A stretch of 64,000 nucleotides of DNA. Source: Verrucomicrobiota bacterium (GTDB lineage Bacteria > Verrucomicrobiota > Verrucomicrobiia > Opitutales > Opitutaceae). Both the position numbers and the translations under genes were made by a program. This document shows, piece after piece, positions 1-8,271 of this stretch. Where the stretch lies: NCBI GenBank assembly GCA_018239675.1, contig JAFEGX010000116.1, positions 1 through 64,000 on the forward strand. The letters are read 5' to 3'. Numbering within the stretch: position 1 is the stretch's first letter; each line of letters starts with the position of its first letter. Under the pieces are notes generated by a model. That model saw nothing but the letters and a program-made list of their open reading frames with translations, was not told the DNA's origin and ran no database searches.

Positions 1-77
1 ACGGAGGCCAGGGCGCCCTGGAAGGCGCCGAGCGGGGTGCGCGTGGCGCCGAGGATGACGATGTCGGTGGCAGGCAT
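1..77 (-). CDS. Thiolase (acetyl-CoA acetyltransferase family), N-terminal fragment
   Basis: Only the first 25 codons lie in the window; the gene continues beyond the left edge. The start ATG is at 77 on the minus strand. The visible residues read MPATDIVILGATRTPLGAFQ, which is the characteristic opening of degradative/biosynthetic thiolases (a hydrophobic strand followed by a TRTPxG(A/S)FxG motif). Members condense or cleave acyl-CoAs. The active-site cysteine and the His/Cys pair lie outside the window. It points the same way as the flavin reductase and tyrosine-degradation genes but no operon can be shown. Confidence 0.75.
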   Translation of the reverse strand, partial: MPATDIVILGATRTPLGAFQGALAS

Positions 78-164
78 GGGGTGGGTGGAAGCCACGGTTG
101 GCGGGGCGGACGGGACCGAAAATCAGGACCCGCGGGCCGCGCGACCAAGGCGGTGAAAACAGAG

Positions 165-773
165 CTAGTCGGGTCGGACGAGCGAAAAAGTCTCGCGGGT
201 CAGCGTGTAGGCCTCGCCGCCGAGGCGCCCGACCAGGTCGAGCCGGGCGCTGTCGGGCTTGCCGTTCGCGCCCAGGACGTCGTCGCGGACGTGGGCGGCG
301 AGGATGCGGCCAAAGACCACGTTGGCGGCGAGCGGGCCCTCGCCGACGTGGACGAAGCGGTCGAGGCGGCACTCGAACGCGACCGGGGCGGCGGCGACCC
401 GCGGCGGGCGCACATGCGTGGAAGGGGTGGCGGCGATGCCGAATTTCTCAAACTCACTCTCGCCGTACGGCAGCAGCGCCGCGGTGGCGTTCATCTGCTC
501 GGCCAGCGCGCGCGGGACGAGGTTCACCACGAACTCCGGCACCGCCTCGATGTTGCGGACCGTGTCCTTCTTGACGCCCTGCCGGTTGTTGACCGGCACG
601 AACATGAGGGTTGGCGGATTGGCGCAGATGCCCTGGAAAAAACTGAAGGGCGCGAGATTGGTGCGTCCGTCGCCGGAAACCGTGGAGACCCAGGCGATTG
701 GCCGCGGCAGGATTGTCGCGGTCATCCATTGGTAGGCTTCGCGGGGCGCGAGCGCGGAGAAATCGAGGAGCAT
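165..773 (-). CDS. Flavin reductase domain protein (FMN-binding split barrel)
   Basis: A 202-residue soluble protein of the flavin-reductase-like family (DIM6/NTAB type). The N-terminal half contains the family pattern ILPRPIAWVST followed by NLAPFSFFQGICANPPTLMF, where flavin phosphate and isoalloxazine contacts are made in relatives, and DTVRNIEAVPEFVVNLV follows. Family members bind FMN and reduce flavin with NAD(P)H, often to feed an oxygenase. It lies downstream of hmgA on the same strand with a gap of about 170 nt, so a role in aromatic catabolism is possible, but no partner oxygenase is adjacent. Confidence 0.8.
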   Translation of the reverse strand: MLLDFSALAPREAYQWMTATILPRPIAWVSTVSGDGRTNLAPFSFFQGICANPPTLMFVPVNNRQGVKKDTVRNIEAVPEFVVNLVPRALAEQMNATAALLPYGESEFEKFGIAATPSTHVRPPRVAAAPVAFECRLDRFVHVGEGPLAANVVFGRILAAHVRDDVLGANGKPDSARLDLVGRLGGEAYTLTRETFSLVRPD

Positions 774-945
774 GGGTGGAAAGTCCGAAGTTCAGAATTC
801 GCGATCCGAGGGAGTCACGTCGAACAGTGCGCGAAGTCGCGGACCGCGCAACCTCGGCCCGCGGCAAACAGGAGGGCACCCGGATTCATCCCGCCGGCAG
901 GCGCGCTGCAATCCCTCCCGGCATTCGGGTTCTGCCGCGTCGACC

Positions 946-2130
946 TCATTCCAGCCAACTCAGCGGATAGGCGGGGTCGTCGATGCCCAGGGCCTCGCTG
1001 GTCAGCTGGAGGGGATACTGCGTGTCGAACATCACGGCCAGCTCCTCCGTGCGCTGCGCGTCGAAGCTCTTCCGGGTCGTGCCCGGGTGCGGGCCGTGCG
1101 GGATGCCCTGCGGATGGAGCGTGAACGAGCCCGGCTCGACGCCCTTCCGCGAGCCAAACTGCCCGCGCACATAGAACAGCACCTCGTCGGCCTCGGTGTT
1201 GTCGTGGGCCCAGGGCACCTTGATCGCCTCGGGATGATGGTCGAGCCACCGTGGGGCGAAGGTGCACACGACGTAGCCCCGGATCTCAAACGTCTGGTGG
1301 ATGGGCGGCGGCAGGTGGACGGTGCCCGTGATCGGCTCAAAATCGTTCGCGTTGAACGTGAACGGGTACAGGTAGCCGTCCCAGCCGACGACGTCGAACG
1401 GATGGTTCGCCATCACCATCCGGGTGTACCGCGAGCGGTCCTTCAGCAGGACCGCGAAGTCGCCCTCCTGCTCGTTCGGCACGAGCTCGGTCGGGCCGTG
1501 GAAGTCGCGCTCGCTGTAGGGCGCGCCGAGCCGGATCTGGCCCTCGGGGTGGAGGTAGCGCGCCGGGATGCGGACCGGGTGCGCGGACTCGAGGATGAGA
1601 TAGTCCTCCTGCGTGATGTCGTCCGGCACGAGGCGGTAGATCGTGCCGCGCGGGATGACGATGTAGTCGTCCTGGCGGTAGCGCAGCCGCCCGAAGTTCG
1701 TCTCCAGCCAGCCGCCGCCGCGCCACACGAAGATCAGGTCGTCGCTCTGGCCGTTGCGGTAGAAATCATAGCCGGATGCCATCGCCGTGGCGGGCCGGCA
1801 GCGCGAGCAGGTGAGATCCTGGTTGAACAGCAGCGGCACGCGGCCGGTGTAAGGGTCGCCCTGCCGGGGCAGCTGGAATGACTTGAGATGATGGTGCCGC
1901 AGCGGCGCCGGCGCGGCGGGGGCCAGGTGACACTCCCGGAGCAGCTCGACCGACTTCACGCGCGTCGGCGGCTTCTGGTGATAGAGGATCGAGTACGCGC
2001 GATCAAAGCCCTCGGTGGTGATGATATGCTCGTAGTGCAGGCCCTCGCCCTTGAAGCTCGCCGCCGTTTCGCGCGGGAACTTCACATGATGCTTCCGGGG
2101 CATCCGCCCGAGTGAAAGATAGTGGGGCAT
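946..2130 (-). CDS. hmgA: Homogentisate 1,2-dioxygenase
   Basis: A 394-residue protein that would open the homogentisate ring to maleylacetoacetate, a central step of phenylalanine/tyrosine catabolism in the cytosol. The cupin core is clear: PPPIHQTFEIRGYVVCTFAP, then HDNTEADEVLFYVRGQFG, then LHPQGIPHGPHPG. These carry the His-Glu-His type iron ligands of the family. It is about 45 residues shorter than the human enzyme, as is common for bacterial homologues of this branch. It lies downstream of hppD on the same strand, separated by about 85 nt that hold a hairpin repeat. Maleylacetoacetate isomerase and fumarylacetoacetase are not in the window. Confidence 0.93.
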   Translation of the reverse strand: MPHYLSLGRMPRKHHVKFPRETAASFKGEGLHYEHIITTEGFDRAYSILYHQKPPTRVKSVELLRECHLAPAAPAPLRHHHLKSFQLPRQGDPYTGRVPLLFNQDLTCSRCRPATAMASGYDFYRNGQSDDLIFVWRGGGWLETNFGRLRYRQDDYIVIPRGTIYRLVPDDITQEDYLILESAHPVRIPARYLHPEGQIRLGAPYSERDFHGPTELVPNEQEGDFAVLLKDRSRYTRMVMANHPFDVVGWDGYLYPFTFNANDFEPITGTVHLPPPIHQTFEIRGYVVCTFAPRWLDHHPEAIKVPWAHDNTEADEVLFYVRGQFGSRKGVEPGSFTLHPQGIPHGPHPGTTRKSFDAQRTEELAVMFDTQYPLQLTSEALGIDDPAYPLSWLE

Positions 2131-2144
2131 GGTCGGCGAAAGGG

Positions 2145-2218
2145 TCAGGAATCAGGGATCAGGTAACAGGCAAGGATGACACCAGGACGCGTCTTGTCAC
2201 CTGTGACCTGGGACCTCA
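2145..2218. repeat. Inverted repeat with 7-nt words (CAGGTAACAGG family)
   Basis: The left arm is CAGGGATCAGGTAACAGG and the right arm, read on the minus strand, is AGGTCCCAGGTCACAGG. Both are made of a drifting 7-nt word ending in CAGG. The element fills the gap between hppD and hmgA, and the hppD stop codon TGA lies at its edge. It may act as a transcript-processing or attenuation hairpin in the hppD-hmgA message. Confidence 0.6.
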
Positions 2219-3334
2219 AAGCGTCCCCCGCCTTGCCTGTTCGCGTTCGATGGCCTCGAACAGGGCGCGGAAGTTGCCCTCGCCGAAGCCGCGGGCGCGG
2301 CCGCGGCGCTGGATCACCTCGAAGAACAGCGTCGGGCGCGCGAACACGCACTTCGTGAACAGCTGGAGCAGGTAGCCGTCGTCGCCCTCGTCGCGGTCCA
2401 CCAGGATGCGCAGGCGCTTGAGGAGCTCCTTGTCCTCCTCGATCTCGCCAACGCGCCTGTCGAACTCCGCGTCGTAGTAGGTGTCCGGCACCTCGAGGAA
2501 CTCCTGGCCCATGCGCCGCATCTCGGCGACGGTGCTGACAATGTCGGGCGTGAGCAGCGCGATGTGCTGGACGCCGGGACCGTTGTAGCGGTCGAGGAAC
2601 TCCTGGATCTGCGAGTTCGCCGACGACGGCTCGTTGATCGGCATCTTCACCCAGCCGTCCGTCGAGCTCACCACCTTCGACATCAGGGCGCTGCGGCCGG
2701 TGTTGATGTCGAAGTGCATGAACAGGTCGAAGCCGAAGATCTCCTCGTAGTATTTCACCCACGGCTCCATGTGCTCCACGTTCGCGACGACGTGGTCGAT
2801 CATCGCGAAGTTGATGTCACCGTCCTCGCACCCGCCCGGCACCGGCCGGTAGCCCGGCGCGAAGTCCGTGTGCGGCTTGCGCTCGATGAACGTGTGCACG
2901 GTGTCACCGTAGGCCGCAATCGTGCCGCCGATGAACTGCTCGTGCTCGTCGAGCGGCCGCGTGACCCGGGCGCCCCGGCGCGCCGCCTCGTCGAGCGCGT
3001 GCGCCGCGCTCTTCACGCGGAAGGCCACGTCGCGCACCCCGCAGCCATGGCGGTCGAGATGCCAGCGGAGGAAGTCGGCCTCGGGACCGTTCCCCTGGGG
3101 CTCGGCGAGGATGAAGTTGATACGCCCCTGCCCCACGACATGCGCGCGGCGCCCGCGGACGCCGGTCGACTCGTCGGCGTAGAACCGTGCGGCCATGCCG
3201 TACTTCTCGAGGAAGAAGTCCCGCCACTGGTCGGCGCGGTCGACGATGAACTCGATGTGGTCGATGCCCTTCACGCCGAGCGGGTTCGCGGTAGCCGGGC
3301 GGGCGGCGGTCTTGTCGAAATAGGTGGTGCTCAT
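2216..3334 (-). CDS. hppD: 4-hydroxyphenylpyruvate dioxygenase
   Basis: A 372-residue enzyme that converts 4-hydroxyphenylpyruvate to homogentisate, the substrate of the HmgA encoded downstream. It has two VOC (glyoxalase-fold) domains. The N-terminal one opens with GIDHIEFIVDRADQW. The C-terminal one carries the iron ligands in MIDHVVANVEHM, GVQHIALLTPDIV and LFFEVIQRRG (His, His, Glu). I chose ATG 3334 (MSTTYFDKT), which gives normal family length; an upstream in-frame start at 3415 would add an unlikely arginine-rich tail. The gene is divergent from a LuxR-type regulator that starts about 135 nt away. Confidence 0.93.
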   Translation of the reverse strand: MSTTYFDKTAARPATANPLGVKGIDHIEFIVDRADQWRDFFLEKYGMAARFYADESTGVRGRRAHVVGQGRINFILAEPQGNGPEADFLRWHLDRHGCGVRDVAFRVKSAAHALDEAARRGARVTRPLDEHEQFIGGTIAAYGDTVHTFIERKPHTDFAPGYRPVPGGCEDGDINFAMIDHVVANVEHMEPWVKYYEEIFGFDLFMHFDINTGRSALMSKVVSSTDGWVKMPINEPSSANSQIQEFLDRYNGPGVQHIALLTPDIVSTVAEMRRMGQEFLEVPDTYYDAEFDRRVGEIEEDKELLKRLRILVDRDEGDDGYLLQLFTKCVFARPTLFFEVIQRRGRARGFGEGNFRALFEAIEREQARRGTL

Positions 3335-3468
3335 GGGAAAATCCGGCCTGCACTGCAGGAGCCGGCGGGGTTGCGCCCAATCTATCCGCACCCCCGCGGA
3401 GGGTCTATCAGCCAAAAGGAGTAAACCGCCGTCTTGCGGTGCCGCGGCCGCCGCGCCAGCGTGCGGCC

Positions 3469-4083
3469 ATGTCTGGACGCAACCCCCTGCCAGCGGCGCT
3501 CGGCCCCGCCCTGCTGGCCCACCTCACGGCGATGCTGGAGGAGGTGCCGGTCGGCCTGCTGCTGCTCGACCTCGAGCTCGAGCCCCTGTGGTTCAACGCC
3601 GAGGCCGCGAACGCGTGCGCCGTGTGGAACCATGGCGAGCGGCGCGCCGCCGCGCTCCGGGCGCGGAGCGCGTTCCGGGTGCCGCCGGCGCTGCTCGAGG
3701 CGTGCCGCGCCCTCCTCGCGACCCCGCCCGGCGGGACCCTTCCGCCGCAGGTGGTGAGCGACCATGGCCGGGGCCTCCACGCGCGGGTGCGCCTGCACAC
3801 GCCCGGCGGCGGCCAGCCCGCGGCGTTCCACCTCCACCTCGACTACCGCCGGCCGCGCGGCGACCGGCACCGCCCGCTCTCGCCCGGCGCCGTCGCCCTG
3901 CTGGCGCGCCTCACCGAACGCGAGCGCGAGGTCGCCATGCGCGTCCGCGAGGGCCTGCGCACCGTCGAGATCGCCGCCGAGCTCCACCGGAGCCCGCTCA
4001 CGATCAAGACCCAGCTCGCCGCCGTGTTCGCCAAGCTCGGGGTCCGCGGCCGCACCCGCGTCGCCGCGCTGCTCAACCGGTGA
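3469..4083 (+). CDS. LuxR-type transcriptional regulator, possible PAS-like sensor domain
   Basis: A 204-residue protein. The C-terminal ~60 residues form a LuxR/FixJ-type DNA-binding domain: LTEREREVAMRVREGLRTVE, IAAELHRSPLTIKTQLAAVF and AKLGVRGRTRVAALL, with the usual Glu-Arg-Glu entry and turn. The first ~110 residues (LLLDLELEPLWFNAEAANAC and onward) resemble a PAS-type ligand pocket and have no receiver aspartate, so the signal is probably a small molecule and not phosphorylation. Its divergent position to hppD suggests it controls tyrosine degradation; that is inference from context. A GTG at 3439 could add ten residues. Confidence 0.75.
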   Translation: MSGRNPLPAALGPALLAHLTAMLEEVPVGLLLLDLELEPLWFNAEAANACAVWNHGERRAAALRARSAFRVPPALLEACRALLATPPGGTLPPQVVSDHGRGLHARVRLHTPGGGQPAAFHLHLDYRRPRGDRHRPLSPGAVALLARLTEREREVAMRVREGLRTVEIAAELHRSPLTIKTQLAAVFAKLGVRGRTRVAALLNR

Positions 4084-4154
4084 GCGCCTGACCGCGGGTT
4101 TTGGGAATTGCCCTGCAGCCCGACCGGACCGAAGGTAACGACGATTCCCTGCCC

Positions 4155-4547
4155 ATGGCCCGCATCCTGATCATCGACGACGACGACGCCCTTCGCGGCA
4201 TCATCGTGAAGAGTCTCACCTTCGCCGGCCACCAGGTGCAGCAGACCGACGACGGCCGCAAGGGCGTGGCCATGTTCCGCGCCGATCCGACCGAACTGGT
4301 CATCACCGACATGGTGATGCCCGGCCAGGAGGGCATGGAGACCATCAAGATTCTCCACAAGGAGTACCCGGATCTGAAGATCATCGCGATGTCCGGCGGC
4401 CTCGAGGGCTCCGAGCTTTACCTCGAGCTCACCAAGCGCCTCGGCGCCGCCTACACCCTGACCAAGCCTTTCACGCTCCAGCAGCTGAAGGAAGCCATCG
4501 AGATCGTCATGGGGACGCAGCCGCCGCCGGCGGCCGGCGGCAAGTAA
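4155..4547 (+). CDS. Single-domain response regulator (CheY-like)
   Basis: A 130-residue stand-alone receiver. It opens MARILIIDDDDALRGIIVKS, giving the acidic Mg-binding cluster. The phospho-acceptor aspartate is in VITDMVMPGQEG and the conserved lysine in LTKPFTLQQL. A serine sits at the usual Thr/Ser position (IAMSGG). There is no output domain, so it would signal by protein contact or as a phosphorelay intermediate. No kinase is adjacent; the nearest histidine kinase in the window is about 35 kb away. The stop codon TAA is part of an intergenic repeat word (AAGTAACAGG). Confidence 0.88.
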   Translation: MARILIIDDDDALRGIIVKSLTFAGHQVQQTDDGRKGVAMFRADPTELVITDMVMPGQEGMETIKILHKEYPDLKIIAMSGGLEGSELYLELTKRLGAAYTLTKPFTLQQLKEAIEIVMGTQPPPAAGGK

Positions 4548-4737
4548 CAGGATTCAGGTACCAAGTAACAGGATCCTAGCAGCGAGTATCAGGCGTGCGG
4601 CAAGGGTGGCTGACCGGCATCCGCCGCTGCACTCCTGCTACACGGCGCCCGTCGCCTGTTCCCTTCCGGTACCCAACTCATCCAGCCGTCACCCCCGCTG
4701 GATTCCTGTTACATGATACCTGTCCCCTGTTACTTTT
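4542..4737. repeat. Inverted repeat with 7-nt words (CAGGTAACAGG family), large copy
   Basis: The left arm begins AAGTAACAGGATTCAGGTAC and continues through a second AAGTAACAGGATCC. The right arm contains GGATTCCTGTTACATGATAC and CCCCTGTTACTT, the inverted form. The unit is 7 nt (CAGGATT, CAGGTAC, CAAGTAA, CAGGATC). The response-regulator stop codon is inside the first word. Confidence 0.7.
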
Positions 4738-5049
4738 CCGCCGGCCGGGAATAAATGACAGGACTCTTGGTGGTCGGTGAGTCTCCCGCCGTTGAGGGCA
4801 AGAGAAGCGGAGGAAGTAACAGGTACCAGGATCCAAGTGCCAGGGCGGTCAGCGGGCTCCCTTCGCTGGATTCCTGATACCTGCCCCCTGAACCCTGATA
4901 CCTTTTTCCTCCCCCGCCCATCTTACATCGTTCGGCGTATGGCACGAGTCCGCGGCCGCTGCTAGCATGCGGCAAACAAACGACCGGGCCGTTGCACGCC
5001 GAGCGCGTGGGCGCCGCCCGGTTCCCCGCCCCATGAACCCGGCCGCCCC
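4548..5049. other. 500-nt intergenic region filled by two repeat elements
   Basis: I find no credible gene between the receiver gene and phhA. The stretch holds two neighbouring copies of the 7-nt-word hairpin family (about 4542-4737 and 4814-4903). The last ~130 nt before phhA are unique GC-rich sequence that presumably contains the phhA promoter, but no clear promoter or operator motif was recognised. Confidence 0.7.
4814..4903. repeat. Inverted repeat with 7-nt words (CAGGTAACAGG family), second copy
   Basis: The left arm AAGTAACAGGTACCAGGATC pairs imperfectly with the right arm GGATTCCTGATACCTG and the following CCTGAACCCTGATACC. It is the same family as the element at 4542-4737 and lies about 75 nt from it. 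Confidence 0.7.
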
Positions 5050-5862
5050 ATGCCTTCCACCCCAAGCCCTGCGTCCCGCCCCGAGACGACCACGCCCGAT
5101 GGCAGCGATCCGCGCTGCATTCCCCACAAGCTGAGCGCGCCGTTGCCCGTCGGCGACGAGTGCGGGTACCCGCGCTACTCCGCGGACGAGCAATCCGTCT
5201 GGCGCACGCTCTACGCCCGGATGGAGGAGCTGCTGCCGGGACGCGCCGCCGACGAGTTTCTCACCGGCCTGCGGGCGCTGCAGCTCGAGCGCGACCGCGT
5301 CCCGGCGCTGGCGGACGTGTCCCGCCGGCTGCACGCGGCGACCGGCTGGCGCGTGGCCCGCACACCGGGCCTGCTCGATGCGCATGATTTCTTCGGGTAC
5401 CTCGCCCGCCGCATTTTTCCCTGCACTGACTACATCCGCGGGCGCCGGGAGTTGGACTACACCCCGGCGCCCGACTGCTTTCACGACATCTTCGGCCACA
5501 CGCCGATGATCATGCACCCGCGCTTCGCCGACTTCTACCAGCGCATTGGCGAGGCGGCGCTGGCCTGCACCGACCCCGCCGTCGAGGAGGGCCTGACGCG
5601 CATCTACTGGTTCACCGTCGAGTTTGGCCTCGTCCGCAATCCCGGCGGCCTGCGCATCTACGGCAACGGCATCATCTCCAGCTCCGGCGAAACCCTGCAT
5701 TCGCTGACCGACCAGGTGGAAAAGCGTCCGTTCGTCCCCGAGCAGACCGCCGCCCAGCCCTACGACATCTGGCATTATCAGGACGTGCTCTGGGTCGTGG
5801 ACTCCTTCGACCAGCTCGAGCGCGAGTTTGTGCGCTGGGCCAGGAACCGGGGCCTGCTCTAG
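5050..5862 (+). CDS. phhA: Phenylalanine 4-monooxygenase
   Basis: A 270-residue pterin-dependent aromatic amino acid hydroxylase that converts phenylalanine to tyrosine in the cytosol, feeding the homogentisate route encoded nearby. The core motif DYTPAPDCFHDIFGHTPMI supplies the two iron histidines; the glutamate ligand is in YWFTVEFGLV. The length fits bacterial single-domain enzymes, which lack the N-terminal regulatory ACT domain of the animal enzyme. A pterin carbinolamine dehydratase (phhB) is not next to it. It is separated from hppD by the regulator and receiver genes, so it is probably transcribed on its own. Confidence 0.93.
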   Translation: MPSTPSPASRPETTTPDGSDPRCIPHKLSAPLPVGDECGYPRYSADEQSVWRTLYARMEELLPGRAADEFLTGLRALQLERDRVPALADVSRRLHAATGWRVARTPGLLDAHDFFGYLARRIFPCTDYIRGRRELDYTPAPDCFHDIFGHTPMIMHPRFADFYQRIGEAALACTDPAVEEGLTRIYWFTVEFGLVRNPGGLRIYGNGIISSSGETLHSLTDQVEKRPFVPEQTAAQPYDIWHYQDVLWVVDSFDQLEREFVRWARNRGLL

Positions 5863-5868
5863 GCCCCG

Positions 5869-5956
5869 GGTCGAAAGTCGAAGGTCTCAAGTTAAAGGTC
5901 GCGTGCGGCGGCGGCGCGGTGGCCGACCTGCGACTTGCGACCTTCGACTTGCGGCC
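5869..5956. repeat. Inverted repeat with 7-nt words (GTCGAAA family)
   Basis: Two 33-nt arms (5869-5901 and 5924-5956) pair with six mismatches. The left arm reads as GGTCGAA-AGTCGAA-GGTCTCA-AGTTAAA words; the right arm is the inverted version. It starts six bases after the phhA stop codon. It could work as a transcription end or mRNA-stabilising hairpin, though no U-tract follows. Confidence 0.8.
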
Positions 5957-5988
5957 CCGCCGCGCGTCTGCCTTCGTCGGGCGCGCCG

Positions 5989-7233
5989 ATGTCCGCCCCC
6001 GTCGCCTCCTCCCGTTCGCTGCGTCTCACGCTCGCCGCCGCCCTGCTGGGCTGGATGTTCGACGGGTTGGAAATGGGGCTCTTCCCGCTCGTGGCCCGGC
6101 CGGCCCTGCAGGAGATGCAGACCGGCGCGATGGTGACGGATGCGTTTGTCGGCCACTGGATGGGCATCATCACCGCGGCCTTCCTGCTCGGCGCCGCGGT
6201 CGGCGGGCTCGCCTTCGGCTGGCTCGGCGACCGGCTGGGGCGCGTCCGCGCGCTCAGCCTCAGCGTGCTCACCTACTCGATCTTCACCGGCCTCGCCTAC
6301 TTTGCCCAGACGCCGTGGCACCTCGCGGCCACGCGGTTCTGCGCGGCCCTCGGCATGGGCGGCGAGTGGTCGCTCGGCGTCGCGCTCGTGATGGAGGTCT
6401 GGCCCGAGCGTTTCCGTCCCATGCTCTCCGGCATCATCGGCGCCGCGGCCAATGTCGGCTTCTCGCTCATCGCGATCATCGGCCTGTTCTTCTCGGTGAC
6501 CGCGACCTCCTGGCGCTGGGTGGTGCTGGTCGGCGCGGTGCCGGCGCTGCTCACGCTGTTCATCCGGCAGTTCGTGCCCGAGTCCGAGCGCTGGCAGCAC
6601 GCGGCGGCGGCCGGCGTGGCGAAGCCGGTCCGGGAGATCTTCGCGCCGGGCCTGCGCAAGCTGACGCTGCTGGCGACGGCGCTGACGGCGGTGGTGCTGA
6701 TCGGCACCTGGGGCACGGTGCAGTGGATCCCGCTGTGGGCGGACCAGCTGACCGGCGGCGCGCTGCCGCAGGCGAAGGCGTGGGCGGGACTCCTGTCCGG
6801 CCTGGGCGCGATCACGGGCTGCCTCGTCGGCGCGTGGGCCGGCGGGCAGTTCGGCCGGCGGGTGACCTATTTCGGCATGTGCCTCGGCTCGCTGGCGAGC
6901 TGTGCGCTGCTGTTCCGCGGCGGCCTGGGCTATGGCGCGGGCTTCCTGGCGTTGTCGTTCCTGGTGGGGGCGATGACGGCGTCATTCTTCGGCTGGCTGC
7001 CCTTGTACCTGCCCGAGCTCTTCCCCACGCGCGTGCGGGCGACAGCGCAGGGCCTCGCGTACAACGCCGGGCGCGTGCTGGCCGCGGTCGGCGCGCTGCA
7101 GATGGGCGCCCTCATGCGCCAGTTCAACGGCAGCTACGCCCAGGCCGGCGCCGTGATCACCCTCGTCTACGCGGTCGGCCTCGGGCTGATCTGGCTCGCA
7201 CCCGAGACCAAGGGCCAGCCGTTGCCGGAGTGA
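5989..7233 (+). CDS. MFS transporter, possible organic or aromatic acid carrier
   Basis: A 414-residue inner-membrane protein with about 12 predicted helices. The signature between helices 2 and 3, GWLGDRLGRVRALSLSV, is the MFS GxxxDRxGRR-type loop, and LGMGGEWSLGVALVMEVWPE is typical of the metabolite/H+ and aromatic-acid symporter branches. The half-repeat loop (LPLYLPELFPTRVRATAQGL) is also well preserved. I use ATG 5989. The position after phhA suggests uptake of an aromatic or other organic acid, but substrate is not readable from sequence. The next operon member is unclear because a regulated promoter precedes the following gene. Confidence 0.85.
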   Translation: MSAPVASSRSLRLTLAAALLGWMFDGLEMGLFPLVARPALQEMQTGAMVTDAFVGHWMGIITAAFLLGAAVGGLAFGWLGDRLGRVRALSLSVLTYSIFTGLAYFAQTPWHLAATRFCAALGMGGEWSLGVALVMEVWPERFRPMLSGIIGAAANVGFSLIAIIGLFFSVTATSWRWVVLVGAVPALLTLFIRQFVPESERWQHAAAAGVAKPVREIFAPGLRKLTLLATALTAVVLIGTWGTVQWIPLWADQLTGGALPQAKAWAGLLSGLGAITGCLVGAWAGGQFGRRVTYFGMCLGSLASCALLFRGGLGYGAGFLALSFLVGAMTASFFGWLPLYLPELFPTRVRATAQGLAYNAGRVLAAVGALQMGALMRQFNGSYAQAGAVITLVYAVGLGLIWLAPETKGQPLPE

Positions 7234-7303
7234 GACGGAGGCCGAACGTTGAGCGTTGAGGGTTGATGCCTTCCGCTCCGGGCCCGAGAGTTGCCCCGCC
7301 ATC

Positions 7304-7345
7304 GTGATCCAGGTCAAGGCGCCGCGGGTTGATTGGTGGCATCCT
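7304..7345 (+). promoter_or_regulatory. FNR/DNR-type box and -10 for the YwiC-like gene
   Basis: The box GTGATCCAGGTCAA is at 7304-7317 and is followed by GGCGCC. A -10-like CATCCT occupies 7340-7345, 22 nt after the box. The predicted start of transcription, near 7352, is one base before the ATG at 7353. Confidence 0.65.
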
Positions 7346-7352
7346 TGACCGC

Positions 7353-8126
7353 ATGGCAGATTCCTCCTCCCTCGCCTCCATCCTCGTGCCCAAGGAACGC
7401 GGCAGCTGGTCCCTGGCGCTCGAGCCGGTCGTGCTCGGGCTCGTCGCTGCCCCGTCGATGGCCGGCCTGCCGCTCGCGGGCGCGGTGCTCGCGGGGTTTC
7501 TCGCACGGCGGCCGCTCAAGCTGGCGGCGACCCTGCCCGCCGTCGACCCGCGCCGCGGCCCCGCGAAAATCTGCGCCGGTCTCCTCGCCGGTCTCGCGCT
7601 CCTGGGCGTGGCCGGCGCGGCGGGACTGGCCTCGCCGTCGGCGCTCTGGCCGCTGCTGCTGGCCGTGCCGTTCGGCGCGGCGTTCCTCTGGTACGACCTC
7701 CGCCAGGCGATGCGCGAGGCCGAGGCGGAACTCGCGGGCAGCATCGCGTTCGCGCTCGTGCCGGCGACGTTTGCGACCGTCGCCGCGCGGCCGACCGCGG
7801 TCGCCCTCGCGCTCGCCGTGCTGATGCTGGCCCGCAGCGTGCCGACGGTGCTGGCCGTGCGGGCTTTTCTCCGGACTCGCAAGGGTCAGGCCGGCACCGG
7901 CTGGCCGGCGTTCGGCGCCGCGGTCATAGCCTGGGCGGTCACCCTCGCGCTCGCCAGCCGCTCGCTGGTGCCGGGCCTCGCGCCGGTCCTCGTCACGCTG
8001 CTGCTCATCCGGACGTATTTTCTAATAAGCCCTTTCGCCCCGGCATGGAGCGCCACGCGGCTGGGCATTGTGGAAGCCGTTGCGGGCGCGATTTATGTGG
8101 TGGCGCTCGGGCTCGCGGCGCACTGA
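7353..8126 (+). CDS. YwiC-like integral membrane protein
   Basis: A 257-residue membrane protein with about eight hydrophobic segments. It begins with the family hallmark VPKERGSWSLALEP, near the N-terminus, as in YwiC-like proteins, whose Bacillus member lies beside nitrate-respiration genes. The biochemical function is unknown. Here it lies directly upstream of nirK and has its own FNR/DNR-type box, so it belongs to the nitrogen-oxide regulon by position and control. An in-frame start 24 nt upstream (7329) is possible, but the predicted transcription start favours ATG 7353. Confidence 0.75.
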   Translation: MADSSSLASILVPKERGSWSLALEPVVLGLVAAPSMAGLPLAGAVLAGFLARRPLKLAATLPAVDPRRGPAKICAGLLAGLALLGVAGAAGLASPSALWPLLLAVPFGAAFLWYDLRQAMREAEAELAGSIAFALVPATFATVAARPTAVALALAVLMLARSVPTVLAVRAFLRTRKGQAGTGWPAFGAAVIAWAVTLALASRSLVPGLAPVLVTLLLIRTYFLISPFAPAWSATRLGIVEAVAGAIYVVALGLAAH

Positions 8127-8150
8127 GGATGCAGCCGAATTGGCGGTGCT

Positions 8151-8192
8151 TTGACGCAGATCAAGGCGCGCCGGACCGCTCGAACTTATAGT
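8151..8192 (+). promoter_or_regulatory. FNR/DNR-type box and -10 for nirK
   Basis: TTGACGCAGATCAA lies at 8151-8164 and is followed by GGCGCG. The -10-like TATAGT is at 8187-8192, 22 nt downstream. Class II activation would place the transcript start at about 8199, giving a 73-nt leader before nirK. Confidence 0.8.
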
Positions 8193-8271
8193 TGAGTCAC
8201 AAACTGAGACGCCTGCTACCGCCCATTCCCGAACCCGCCATCCTGTCGCGCCAATTGAACCGAACCGCATC

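Noticed and set aside
5919-7259. 446-codon frame overlapping the MFS gene on the same strand
   Set aside because: Its translation is Arg/Gly/Ala-rich without hydrophobic helices; the other frame encodes a convincing 12-helix transporter.
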